Assembly: GCA_025359445.1 (NCBI GenBank) | Contig: JANYGB010000053.1 | Location: 1-64,000, forward strand | Source: Sphingomonadaceae bacterium | GTDB lineage: Bacteria; Pseudomonadota; Alphaproteobacteria; Sphingomonadales; Sphingomonadaceae | Reading direction: 5' to 3' | DNA length: 64,000 bases | Shown: piece by piece, positions 1 to 7,341 of the stretch | Layout: every line of letters begins with the position of its first letter | How positions within the stretch are numbered: the first letter of the stretch is position 1 | Notes under the pieces: model-generated | Database searches by the model: none | Seen by the model: the letters and a program-made list of their open reading frames with translations, nothing else | What the model was told of the DNA's origin: nothing | Program-made: the position numbers and the translations under genes

Positions 1-26
1 ATACGTTCGAGGAGGATGATATCCAT
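1..26 (-). CDS. rplI: 50S ribosomal protein L9 (5' end only)
   Basis: Only the first eight complete codons are inside the window; they read MDIILLER, the usual L9 start. A purine-rich stretch (AGGGGAG on the minus strand, 34-40) lies just upstream of the ATG as ribosome binding site. The gene sits directly after rpsR in the same orientation, the common rpsF-rpsR-rplI order. L9 is a large-subunit protein that binds 23S rRNA near the L1 stalk. The rest of the gene lies outside the window, so identity rests on the N-terminus and context. Confidence 0.8.
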
Positions 27-39
27 GTGTTAGCTCCCC

Positions 40-264
40 TTACTTCACGAGGTAGGGCAAAAGGCCCAGTTGACGGGCCCGCTTGATCGCCTGGCCCAGT
101 TCGCGCTGCTTCTTGGCAGAAACGGCGGTGATCCGGCTGGGCACGATCTTGCCGCGTTCGGACATATAGCCCTGCAGCAGACGCGTGTCCTTGTAATCGA
201 TCGCGGGCGCGCCCTTGGCAGAAAACGGGCAGCTTTTGCGGCGGCGGAAAAATGCGCGAGCCAT
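40..264 (-). CDS. rpsR: 30S ribosomal protein S18
   Basis: A 74-residue basic protein beginning [15 protein letters not shown], with the conserved core [19 protein letters not shown] and [23 protein letters not shown]18 binds the platform of the 30S subunit as a heterodimer with S6. It lies 3 bp downstream of rpsF and upstream of rplI on the minus strand, so the three are almost certainly cotranscribed. Length and sequence are typical of the alphaproteobacterial family. Confidence 0.97.
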   Translation of the reverse strand: MARAFFRRRKSCPFSAKGAPAIDYKDTRLLQGYMSERGKIVPSRITAVSAKKQRELGQAIKRARQLGLLPYLVK

Positions 265-267
265 GAT

Positions 268-630
268 TTAGTACTCCTCGCGTTCGCGGCGCTTGGTGCG
301 CTCACGGTCGTTCTTGCGCATCATTACGCTCGGGCCTTCTTCGTGCGTTTCGACCTTGACGGTCATCCAGCGGATCACGTCTTCGTTGATCCCGGTCTGG
401 CGTTCGAGCTCGGCCACGACGCCCGCAGGGGCCTCAATGTTGAGCATCACGAAGTGCGCTTTGCGGTTGCGCTTGATCTTGTAAGCAAGGTTCTTGAGGC
501 CCCAGGACTCGGTCTTGGTGACCTTGCCCTGTCCGGCTTCAACAATCTCGGTGGCGGTAGCGGCCAGCGCATCTACTTGCGCTTGGCTCAAATCCTGGCG
601 CGCCAGGAAAACATGCTCGTACAGAGCCAT
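268..630 (-). CDS. rpsF: 30S ribosomal protein S6
   Basis: 120 residues starting [15 protein letters not shown]. It has the S6 fold signature ([20 protein letters not shown] in the middle) and a charged C-terminal tail ([11 protein letters not shown]) typical of alphaproteobacterial S6. It is the first gene of a minus-strand operon rpsF-rpsR-rplI. S6 dimerises with S18 on the 30S platform, and in many bacteria the S6:S18 complex represses this operon by binding its own leader. Confidence 0.97.
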   Translation of the reverse strand: MALYEHVFLARQDLSQAQVDALAATATEIVEAGQGKVTKTESWGLKNLAYKIKRNRKAHFVMLNIEAPAGVVAELERQTGINEDVIRWMTVKVETHEEGPSVMMRKNDRERTKRREREEY

Positions 631-787
631 GCTTGTGCCTTTCTATTATTCTAGCCGATCGCTGGCTGATCCGCACAATCGCGGGGCCCCTCCGGCTTTC
701 TTGAATTCTCACGGGTTACGCGGGAAGAGGGGCGCATAGCGGGTTAGTCGGGGAATGCAAGCTTGGCGAGCGGTTCACCCGATGTGG
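631..787 (-). promoter_or_regulatory. Leader/promoter region of the rpsF operon, possible S6:S18-binding leader
   Basis: The 157 bp upstream of rpsF hold no convincing gene. Read on the minus strand, the part nearest rpsF has a GC-rich segment with a CCG trinucleotide (AAGCCGGAGGGGCCCCGC) followed by a small perfect hairpin CCGC-GATTGT-GCGG. S6 operon leaders in many bacteria present a CCG motif to the S6:S18 dimer. That this region does so is inference; no structure was computed. Confidence 0.3.
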
Positions 788-1264
788 CTAGTTGCCCCAG
801 CCGCCGTTGTTATTGGGTTTCGAATCGAAATCATCGTCGGCCGATCGGCCAGCGCTCCTGAAGGTTTCCGGATTCTTGGCGCGCTTGACCAAATACGGGT
901 AAAGCTCATTCGCTTCGGCAATCTCGGCCCGGCTCAAAGTGATCGGTCCGCCCACGGTCTGGAACGTCACGCTTTGCCCATCGATCTTTGGCTTGCTCCA
1001 TGCGTTTCCGCCCGCATTGCTCCGGGCATGGGTTTGCGCATATCTGATCGACTGAAGCATCTGCGGATCGTTGGGCGAAACGATCAATCGGGTTGCGTTG
1101 GGCCTCTGCTGCGGTTGTTTCTGGATTGCGGACGAAGTGCCTCCCATCGCAAATCCCCAGAGTGCTGTGGCGCCAAGCAGGACGAGCGGCATGATCACCG
1201 CGGGCGGGGGCCTGCGCCGATGATCGAACAGATCGTCGTCCCAATCAGCTTTGGGCACAGTCAT
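788..1264 (-). CDS. Hypothetical single-pass membrane protein of the LemA/M48 operon
   Basis: 158 residues starting MTVPKADWDDDLFD. One hydrophobic segment at about residues 23-42 (AVIMPLVLLGATALWGFAMG) follows a proline/arginine-rich cytoplasmic stretch. The remainder is soluble, with no recognised motif, and ends in an Asn/Gly-rich tail. The ATG at 1264 lies 20 bp inside the 3' end of the M48-like gene, so the two are translationally linked; a longer in-frame extension upstream would lie wholly within that gene and is unlikely. Function unknown; probably a partner of the M48/LemA proteins. Confidence 0.7.
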   Translation of the reverse strand: MTVPKADWDDDLFDHRRRPPPAVIMPLVLLGATALWGFAMGGTSSAIQKQPQQRPNATRLIVSPNDPQMLQSIRYAQTHARSNAGGNAWSKPKIDGQSVTFQTVGGPITLSRAEIAEANELYPYLVKRAKNPETFRSAGRSADDDFDSKPNNNGGWGN

Positions 1265-2642
1265 CGCCAATCTTGCCGGACAAGCACGAAGCGGTCGAAA
1301 ATGTCCCGCTGCTTGGTCCCAGTACTTCGCTGAAGAAGCCCGGACTGAGGCGGTTGACCATCGTCTGCACATTGCCATTGCTGGGCCAGTAAAGCACCAG
1401 CACGAACGCGGTCATCGCCGCGACGGGCACGCGCATTCCAGGCCTGAGGCCAAGGAAATTGCGCTGGTCACTCTCGCGCCATTCGTAGTAATTGTTGCAG
1501 GCGGCGATGTACTGTTTGTACGTCTTCCAGTCGGTCAGCATCAGCTTGAGCAGTTCCTCCTGAGTCAGCCGGCGCGGCTTGCGCGGCTTTTCCGCAGTTG
1601 GCGGTGGCAATGGGCGGAAGCTTGCTGGATCAAGCTTGCGGCCGAAAGTGGGCCGAACCTCGGCGGGACGCAATTCTGCCGCACGGGTATCGCGGCGCGG
1701 ACGCCCGGGCCGCATCAACTCCCTCCCCAGCCGGGCGATCGTGTCGAGCCTCTCAACCACTGCCGGGTGCGTGCCGCCATCGTTGTCCGAGCGGCCGTCG
1801 AACAGCAGGTCGTCAAATGCTTCACTGCCGATGAACGCGCCTTTGCCGCCTATTTTGACCAGCGCAGAATGCAGCGCATCGGGGCGATGCGTCATCCGCA
1901 CGGCTTCGGCATCGGCAATGTGAAAGCGCGCCAGTTTGACCGAACGCCGCGCCATCCGCGCGAGCCCCATCGAGGCCATCGTGATCATCCCCGACAGCAG
2001 CATGATCAGCAGCATCGGCGGGAACACCAGCGGGATCAGCAGTTGCCGCCAGTCCTCGAACCGCAGCGCGTTGTTGACCTGGAACAACACCGCAGTCCGC
2101 ATCAACGCGTAGTTGGCGGCGAGCACCCGCGTATCGCCGTGCCGGATGTGCGAGGCCTGATGCGCAATCACCACCGCCAATTCTTCGTCGTCGAGCTGGT
2201 CGAGCAGGCCGCGAGTGACCGCGATCAATCCGCGCGCCGGGCCTTCGCCAACCGCTAGTGCGTTGGGCTGCGGCACTTCGATAATCCCCAAGCGCGGAAC
2301 CCGAACCCCCAGCGCAATACATTCACGCTCGGCAATTCCAACAAAGCGGGGTTCTTCGATCCGCGAAGGATTGACCACCGCAAGCTGCTTTTCGACCGCA
2401 GCGGCGTGGCCTTGATAAATCCACCAGAACAGCGCCGCGGCGACCAGCGCCATTGGTATGCCATAGCGCGCAAAGTAGCCCAGTGGATCGACCAGCAGCA
2501 TATGCGCCGGATCGACCGCCAGCAGCACGACTATCGCCGCCACCCCGCCGATCATCTGGAAGGCCAGGACATACAGCCCCAGCACTTCGATCAGCCGCTT
2601 ACGGTTTTCGGCCGCAAGCGTGACGTAGCCTATCGCCGCCAT
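1245..2642 (-). CDS. M48-family metallopeptidase-like membrane protein, probably inactive
   Basis: 465 residues with two N-terminal transmembrane segments (about 21-43 and 60-77), an M48-like core, two more hydrophobic stretches around 200-230, and a further one near 415-430. The protease motif reads HQASHIRHGD at 161-170, where active M48 enzymes have HExxH, so the catalytic Glu is Gln. The downstream ligand motif (normally ExxAD) reads FHIAD, so the third zinc ligand also appears lost. It lies 24 bp after a LemA-type gene, a frequent partner of M48 proteases. Overall fold is recognisable, but peptidase activity is doubtful; it may be a pseudoprotease or scaffold. Confidence 0.8.
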   Translation of the reverse strand: MAAIGYVTLAAENRKRLIEVLGLYVLAFQMIGGVAAIVVLLAVDPAHMLLVDPLGYFARYGIPMALVAAALFWWIYQGHAAAVEKQLAVVNPSRIEEPRFVGIAERECIALGVRVPRLGIIEVPQPNALAVGEGPARGLIAVTRGLLDQLDDEELAVVIAHQASHIRHGDTRVLAANYALMRTAVLFQVNNALRFEDWRQLLIPLVFPPMLLIMLLSGMITMASMGLARMARRSVKLARFHIADAEAVRMTHRPDALHSALVKIGGKGAFIGSEAFDDLLFDGRSDNDGGTHPAVVERLDTIARLGRELMRPGRPRRDTRAAELRPAEVRPTFGRKLDPASFRPLPPPTAEKPRKPRRLTQEELLKLMLTDWKTYKQYIAACNNYYEWRESDQRNFLGLRPGMRVPVAAMTAFVLVLYWPSNGNVQTMVNRLSPGFFSEVLGPSSGTFSTASCLSGKIGDDCAQS

Positions 2643-2666
2643 TTACCGCGCCCCCGGCGAATTGGC

Positions 2667-3314
2667 TTAAAAGCTGACCTTGACCGGCTGGTCGAACTGC
2701 GCGCGGGCCTCGCCGAGCGAGTATTTCTCGTGATCGGCAGTCTTGGCGATGGAGTCGATCAGGTTGTAAGGGAAGGCGCGGCGCACGCCGTTGAGTTCCT
2801 CGACCGTCAAGTTGTAGAACCGGCGCGCGGCATTTATCCGGTCTTCCATCCGCACCAGCTCGGCGCGCAGCTCGGCAAAGTGGCTCGAGCTTGCCAGCAC
2901 CGGGTAGGTTTCGGAAATCGACCAAAGATTGGCGAGCGACGAGCTGACCGCAGCTTCGGCATCCATCTTGGCGCCGCCCGTGGTCGAGGTGGCGCGGGCG
3001 CGGGCATCGATCACGTCTTTCAGCACTTTGTGCTCCTGCCCGGCGAAACCCTTGACCGTCTCGGCCAGGTTGCCGATCAGCGCGTGGCGCTCGTTAAGCA
3101 AGGTGTCGATATCGCTTTGCGAGGCGGAACAGCGCTCGTCGAGCTCGCCCAGCAGTTGGTGCTGGCTGCGCGCTTTGAGCAACAACCACAGCGCAAAGCC
3201 CAGAACCAGCCAGACCCACCAGTGATCGAGCATATAGTTGGTGGCATTCACCGCGCGGTCCCACAGGCCGGTGGCTTCGGCGAAGGTTTCGGTTGGTGCA
3301 GCGTTCGCAGACAT
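2667..3314 (-). CDS. lemA: LemA family protein
   Basis: 215 residues. A single transmembrane helix near the N-terminus (about 33-47, WVWLVLGFALWLLLKA) precedes a long helical domain with the LemA-type signatures RHALIGNLAETVKGFAGQE and RFYNLTVEELN. LemA proteins form helical bundles anchored in the membrane; their biochemical role is unclear. Here it heads a minus-strand operon with the M48-like protein and a small membrane protein. A GGGGGAA ribosome binding site precedes the ATG at 3314. Confidence 0.88.
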   Translation of the reverse strand: MSANAAPTETFAEATGLWDRAVNATNYMLDHWWVWLVLGFALWLLLKARSQHQLLGELDERCSASQSDIDTLLNERHALIGNLAETVKGFAGQEHKVLKDVIDARARATSTTGGAKMDAEAAVSSSLANLWSISETYPVLASSSHFAELRAELVRMEDRINAARRFYNLTVEELNGVRRAFPYNLIDSIAKTADHEKYSLGEARAQFDQPVKVSF

Positions 3315-3367
3315 GGCAATTCCCCCTTGATTGCCGGGTGATTTAGCAGCTCACCATTGCCGAACTG

Positions 3368-4777
3368 TTAAGCCAGCACGTCCAGCAGGTCGCGCGCAAA
3401 TAAAGCCAAAGTATCGTCGCGCGCGCCCATGATGACAACGCGGTCACCGGGCCGCGCCAATTGAACAATCCGCGCCGCACAATCGTCGCGCGACGGGATG
3501 TATTCGGCTATCCCGCCGGCTGCTTCAATCAACCGGACGATCCGATCGCTGCCCTCGGACTGGTCGACCGTGCCGCCAAAATAAACCGGGTCGCACAGGA
3601 TGGCGAGGTCATCCGGGCCGAGCTCGCGGGCGAAGGTCTGCGCCAGCTCTGCGCCCATTTGGCGCAGCGGGCCGTAGCCGTGCGGCTGGAACAACGCGAT
3701 TACGCGGCCGGGGTGAGCCTTCAAGGTTTTGAGTGTCGCGGCGATTTTATCGGGGTTGTGGCCGAAATCGTCAATTACCGTGATATTTGAATGACTTGCG
3801 CCAACAAAATCGAAGCGCCGGGCCAATCCCACAAAAGAACCTAGGGCGTGCACCGCAGTGCTGAGCGGGATCGAGGCAGCGTAACAGGCGGACAAGGCAG
3901 CCAAGGCATTGGCAAGATTGTGGCGGCCCGGAACCAACAGGGCAAGCGGATGGTGAGAACCGTCACGGCGATCGACAATGATCGCTGAAAGGCTAGTCAG
4001 ACCTTCGACGATCGAGCCTGGCACGACACCGATCATGGCATCCGCATGGCTGATTCCAAAACTGATCACGGCTTTGGCTCGCGGCGCGAGTTCGGCCACC
4101 TCGGCGTCGTCGAGGTTGATCGCCGCTACATCAGCATTGGCGAGGAAATCACCGAACAGGTCGCGCAGTTCCTCCATGCTCTTGTGATCGAGGCTGACGT
4201 TGCCGAGCACCGCCACGCTGGGCCGGTACAGCGCAATCGATCCGTCGCTTTCATCGACCTCGGAGACGAACGCCTCACCGCTGCCCACTCGCGCACTGGC
4301 GAACGGCGCAGTGGGCGTGGCGTAATTCTTCATCACCGCGCCGTTCATGATCGTCGGATCGCGCCCCGCTTGGTCCATGATCCAACCGGCCATGCCGGTG
4401 ACGGTGCTTTTGCCGCTGGTCCCGCCAATCGCGATGCGGGTCTGGCTGGCGTTGAACAGCGCGGCGAGCAATTGTGCGCGCGACATTCTCGGGCAGCCCA
4501 GTTTCGCCGCGCGGACCATTTCCGGCACGGTGTCCTCGACCGCCGCCGAGGCGACCAGCGTCTGCTGCGCCGAGACGATCCCGCTGCCGTCCTGCGGGTG
4601 CAGTTCGAACCCCAGACTTTCCAGCCAGGCGAACTTTTCGGGCGTGCGGCCCTGATCGCGGCTGCGGTCCGATCCGGCGACCTGCGCCCCGGCGCCGCGC
4701 AGGATCAGCGCGAGCGGCAGCATGCCCGATCCGCCGATGCCGCAGAAAAACCAGGGATGAGAGGTAAGGTCGGTCAT
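3368..4777 (-). CDS. Mur ligase family protein (Mpl/MurC-like)
   Basis: 469 residues starting MTDLTSHPWFF. The N-terminal Rossmann domain has FCGIGGSGMLPLALILRGAG, the central ATP-binding domain has GGTSGKSTVTG, and the C-terminal domain has VIDDFGHNPDKI, the order found in MurC and Mpl. MurC adds L-Ala to UDP-MurNAc; Mpl attaches the recycled tripeptide. The divergent neighbour is an LD-carboxypeptidase, which trims the tetrapeptide to the tripeptide Mpl uses, so a recycling role (Mpl) is the better guess. The ATG at 4777 begins the family-typical N-terminus; longer in-frame starts do not. Confidence 0.82.
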   Translation of the reverse strand: MTDLTSHPWFFCGIGGSGMLPLALILRGAGAQVAGSDRSRDQGRTPEKFAWLESLGFELHPQDGSGIVSAQQTLVASAAVEDTVPEMVRAAKLGCPRMSRAQLLAALFNASQTRIAIGGTSGKSTVTGMAGWIMDQAGRDPTIMNGAVMKNYATPTAPFASARVGSGEAFVSEVDESDGSIALYRPSVAVLGNVSLDHKSMEELRDLFGDFLANADVAAINLDDAEVAELAPRAKAVISFGISHADAMIGVVPGSIVEGLTSLSAIIVDRRDGSHHPLALLVPGRHNLANALAALSACYAASIPLSTAVHALGSFVGLARRFDFVGASHSNITVIDDFGHNPDKIAATLKTLKAHPGRVIALFQPHGYGPLRQMGAELAQTFARELGPDDLAILCDPVYFGGTVDQSEGSDRIVRLIEAAGGIAEYIPSRDDCAARIVQLARPGDRVVIMGARDDTLALFARDLLDVLA

Positions 4778-4863
4778 CGCATAATCCGGTATGCGGCCTT
4801 GGCAGCCAGCGCAACCTTGCAGCTTTGGCTTGTCAGGCAAGCCGGGCGGGTTAGGACGTATCC

Positions 4864-5715
4864 ATGCCAGCAATCGCCATCTGCGCGCCGTCGCGCTCGA
4901 TCACCCAAGAGGATGCCGCCCGCGTCACCGCCTTGGCCGCGGACTATCCCGGCCTCACATTGCAGTTCCACGACCAGTGCTTCCTCAGCGATGGCCACTT
5001 TGCAGGCAGCGATGCCCAGCGGCTCGCGGCTTTGCTAGAATGTGCCAACGATCCGGCGGTCGAGGCGGTGTGGTTCGCGCGCGGCGGCTATGGCGCGGCG
5101 CGAATTGCCGCAGACGCGATCGCGCAGATGGACGGCACGGCTGGGTTCAAGACTTATCTCGGCTATTCGGATGGCGGCATGCTGCTGGGCGGGCTTTACG
5201 CGGCGGACATCGGCAAGCAGGCCCATGCCCCGATGCCCACTGACATTCGCCGCGATGGCGGAGAGGCTGCCGTCCGCCGCACGCTGGCGTGGCTTGCAGG
5301 TGATAGCACCGGGCTTGAGCCGAACCTCGATACGCGGCCAACCGCCGCGTTCAACCTGACGACGCTGGCAATGCTGTGCGGTACTTCGCTGATGCCCGAC
5401 CTGACCGGGCACGTCGTGCTGGTCGAGGAAGTAGCCGAATACGATTACGCGGTGGACCGGCTGTTTTTCCATGTGACCGCGATGCTGCCGGGCATCGCCG
5501 GACTGCGCCTCGGGCGGGTTAGCGCCGTGCCCGAAAACGATGTCGCGTTCGGGATTTCGGCGGAGCAGATCGCGCAGCATTGGTGCGCGCGTGCGGACAT
5601 CGCATACCTGGGCCGCGCCGATATCGGCCACGATGTGGCCAACAAGATTGTGCCGTTCGGGGTTGCAGGGCGACCGCGCCAGCCGTTAGGCGCGATGCAT
5701 AAACCTCCCCCTTGA
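4864..5715 (+). CDS. ldcA: LD-carboxypeptidase (peptidase family S66)
   Basis: 283 residues. Family landmarks are ICAPSR near the N-terminus, WFARGGYGAAR (70-80), the nucleophile elbow LGYSDGG with Ser102, a Glu in LVEEVAEYDYA and a His in ADIGHDVANKI, matching the Ser-Glu-His triad of S66 enzymes. These cytoplasmic enzymes remove the terminal D-Ala from recycled muramyl tetrapeptides. It is transcribed away from the Mur ligase, with an 86-bp shared promoter region. The last codons (HKPPP) and the stop lie within the left arm of a palindromic repeat, so the native C-terminus may have been altered by repeat insertion. Confidence 0.88.
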   Translation: MPAIAICAPSRSITQEDAARVTALAADYPGLTLQFHDQCFLSDGHFAGSDAQRLAALLECANDPAVEAVWFARGGYGAARIAADAIAQMDGTAGFKTYLGYSDGGMLLGGLYAADIGKQAHAPMPTDIRRDGGEAAVRRTLAWLAGDSTGLEPNLDTRPTAAFNLTTLAMLCGTSLMPDLTGHVVLVEEVAEYDYAVDRLFFHVTAMLPGIAGLRLGRVSAVPENDVAFGISAEQIAQHWCARADIAYLGRADIGHDVANKIVPFGVAGRPRQPLGAMHKPPP

Positions 5716-5880
5716 TGGGGGAGGGACCCGCTGCTTGGCGCACTAGCGCCTAGCGCAAGTTGGGTGGGGTGATCTTGCCGTCTGGCGCATTGCCATGCTG
5801 CGGCATCACCCCCATCCAACTGCGACTAGGTCGCTGCGCGACCAAGTCTGCGTATCCTTCCCCCATCAAGGGGGAAGAGG
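5702..5880. repeat. Long imperfect palindromic intergenic repeat
   Basis: The outer arms (CCTCCCCCTTGATGGGGGAG near 5704 and its counterpart near 5856-5880) are inverted copies, each itself palindromic. An inner pair (AGTTGGGTGGGGTGAT / ATCACCCCCATCCAACT) is also inverted. The whole is a REP/BIME-like unit of about 180 bp. The left arm supplies the stop codon of the LD-carboxypeptidase. Confidence 0.75.
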
Positions 5881-5901
5881 CGTCATTTCAGGAGTCGTTC
5901 A

Positions 5902-6837
5902 ATGAGAGCATTCGTATTTCCCGGACAAGGCAGCCAGAAAATCGGCATGGGCGCGGATCTCGCCGCAGCCAGTCCGGCTGCCCGCGCGGTGTTCGAAGAG
6001 GTTGACGATGCGCTCGGCCAGAAACTTTCGGCGATCATGCGCGAAGGGCCCGAAGAGGCGCTGACCCTGACTGAAAACGCTCAGCCGGCGATCATGGCGG
6101 TTGCCATCGCAGTGCTGCGCGTGCTGGAGCAGGAGGGCGGGATTGCTCTCGCCGAAAAGGCCGATTTCGTCGCGGGGCACAGCCTGGGCGAATATACCGC
6201 GCTGTGCGCTGCGGGTGCGTTCAGCCTGGCCGATACCGCACGGCTGCTCAAGCTGCGCGGGCAAGCGATGCAGGCGGCGGTGCCGGTTGGCATCGGCGCG
6301 ATGTGCGCGTTGCTCGGGGCCGATCTCGTCAAAGCGCAAGCACTGGCGGATGCCGCCGCTGAAGATGAAGTCTGCACGGTCGCCAACGACAATGACCCGG
6401 GCCAAGTCGTCCTCTCAGGCCACAAAGCCGCGATCGAGCGTGCGGTGGCGATGGTCAAGGAGTTCGAGATCAAGCGCGGCGTGCTGCTGCCGGTTTCGGC
6501 CCCGTTCCATTGCCCGCTAATGCAGCCGGCTGCCAATGCAATGGCGGCGGCGCTGGAAGCGACGCCGCCGGGCGCGCTGACCGTGCCGCTTTACGCCAAC
6601 GTCACCGCCGCGATGGTCTCCGACCCGTCCGCAATCCAGCGCCTGCTGATAGAACAAGTCACCGGCCGTGTCCGCTGGCGCGAGAGCGTTATCGCGATGA
6701 AGGAGGCCGGAGTGGAGCAGTTCACCGAACTCGGCGGCAAAGTCCTCGGCCCCATGATCGGCCGCTGCGTGACCGATGTGCAGGTGACCAGCGCGCTGAC
6801 GATGGCCGATATCGAATCCTTGGCCAAAGGGCTGTAG
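5902..6837 (+). CDS. fabD: Malonyl CoA-acyl carrier protein transacylase
   Basis: 311 residues starting MRAFVFPGQGSQKIGMG. The GQGSQ oxyanion motif is at 8-12, the nucleophile elbow GHSLGEY has Ser94, and the second catalytic region is APFHCPLM. The enzyme transfers malonate from CoA to ACP to start fatty acid elongation. fabG lies 504 bp downstream, but a GxxExxY cassette now separates them; the left inverted repeat of that cassette begins on the base after the fabD stop. Length is normal. Confidence 0.97.
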   Translation: MRAFVFPGQGSQKIGMGADLAAASPAARAVFEEVDDALGQKLSAIMREGPEEALTLTENAQPAIMAVAIAVLRVLEQEGGIALAEKADFVAGHSLGEYTALCAAGAFSLADTARLLKLRGQAMQAAVPVGIGAMCALLGADLVKAQALADAAAEDEVCTVANDNDPGQVVLSGHKAAIERAVAMVKEFEIKRGVLLPVSAPFHCPLMQPAANAMAAALEATPPGALTVPLYANVTAAMVSDPSAIQRLLIEQVTGRVRWRESVIAMKEAGVEQFTELGGKVLGPMIGRCVTDVQVTSALTMADIESLAKGL

Positions 6838-6877
6838 GGTTCACGCAAAGGCGCAAAGAATAAGGTAAGGCGCAAAG
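6838..6877 (+). repeat. Left arm of inverted repeat flanking the GxxExxY gene
   Basis: 40 bp beginning GGTTCACGCAAAGGCGCAAA. The reverse complement of 7282-7320 is the same sequence with one mismatch and one 1-bp gap. It starts directly after the fabD stop codon. Such arms are consistent with a mobile or reshuffled cassette. Confidence 0.85.
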
Positions 6878-6880
6878 GGG

Positions 6881-7276
6881 GTGGTTGTGGACCGCGTTGA
6901 TCAGCTCACCAGAATCGTAATCGATGAGGCCATCGCGATTCACCGGGAACTTGGTCCGGGCTTGTTTGAGAGCGTCTACGAAGCCGTCCTGGCCGGTCGA
7001 CTTGAGAAGCGCGGCCTGCGCGTTGCGCGACAAGTGGTTGTTCCGGTGACCTTTGATGGGCAGACCTTCGACGCTGCTTTCAAAATCGACATTCTGGTCG
7101 AAGATTGCCTGATTCTTGAGATCAAGGCTGTTGACCAAGGTGCGCGAGCGCACGCCAAACAGGTTCTGACCTACTTACGATTGCTCAAGCAGCCCCTTGG
7201 GCTGCTTCTAAATTTCTCGGGCGAAACCATGAAGGAGGGCATCAGAAGGATAGTCAACGGCCATCGCCCGCTGTAA
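6881..7276 (+). CDS. GxxExxY protein (PD-(D/E)XK nuclease-like)
   Basis: 131 residues from a GTG start (a GTG two codons later is also possible). The family motif GPGLFESVYEAVL gives G-x-x-E-x-x-Y at about 27-33. The second half has FKIDILVEDCLILEIKA, with the D...ExK pattern of the PD-(D/E)XK nuclease fold. These small proteins are widespread but functionally uncharacterised. The gene is bounded by 40-bp inverted repeats and inserted between fabD and fabG in the same direction, so it is probably read from the fab promoter. Acquisition as a cassette is inference from the repeats. Confidence 0.85.
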   Translation: MVVDRVDQLTRIVIDEAIAIHRELGPGLFESVYEAVLAGRLEKRGLRVARQVVVPVTFDGQTFDAAFKIDILVEDCLILEIKAVDQGARAHAKQVLTYLRLLKQPLGLLLNFSGETMKEGIRRIVNGHRPL

Positions 7277-7281
7277 TCGTT

Positions 7282-7320
7282 CTTTGCGCCTTCCTTCTTC
7301 TTTGCGCCTTTGCGTGAACC
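7282..7320 (-). repeat. Right arm of inverted repeat flanking the GxxExxY gene
   Basis: 39 bp ending CTTTGCGCCTTTGCGTGAACC; its reverse complement matches 6838-6877 except for one substitution and one missing base. It ends 21 bp before the fabG start, leaving room for the fabG ribosome binding site (CCGGAG). Confidence 0.85.
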
Positions 7321-7341
7321 AATTTCTTACCCGGAGCCATC

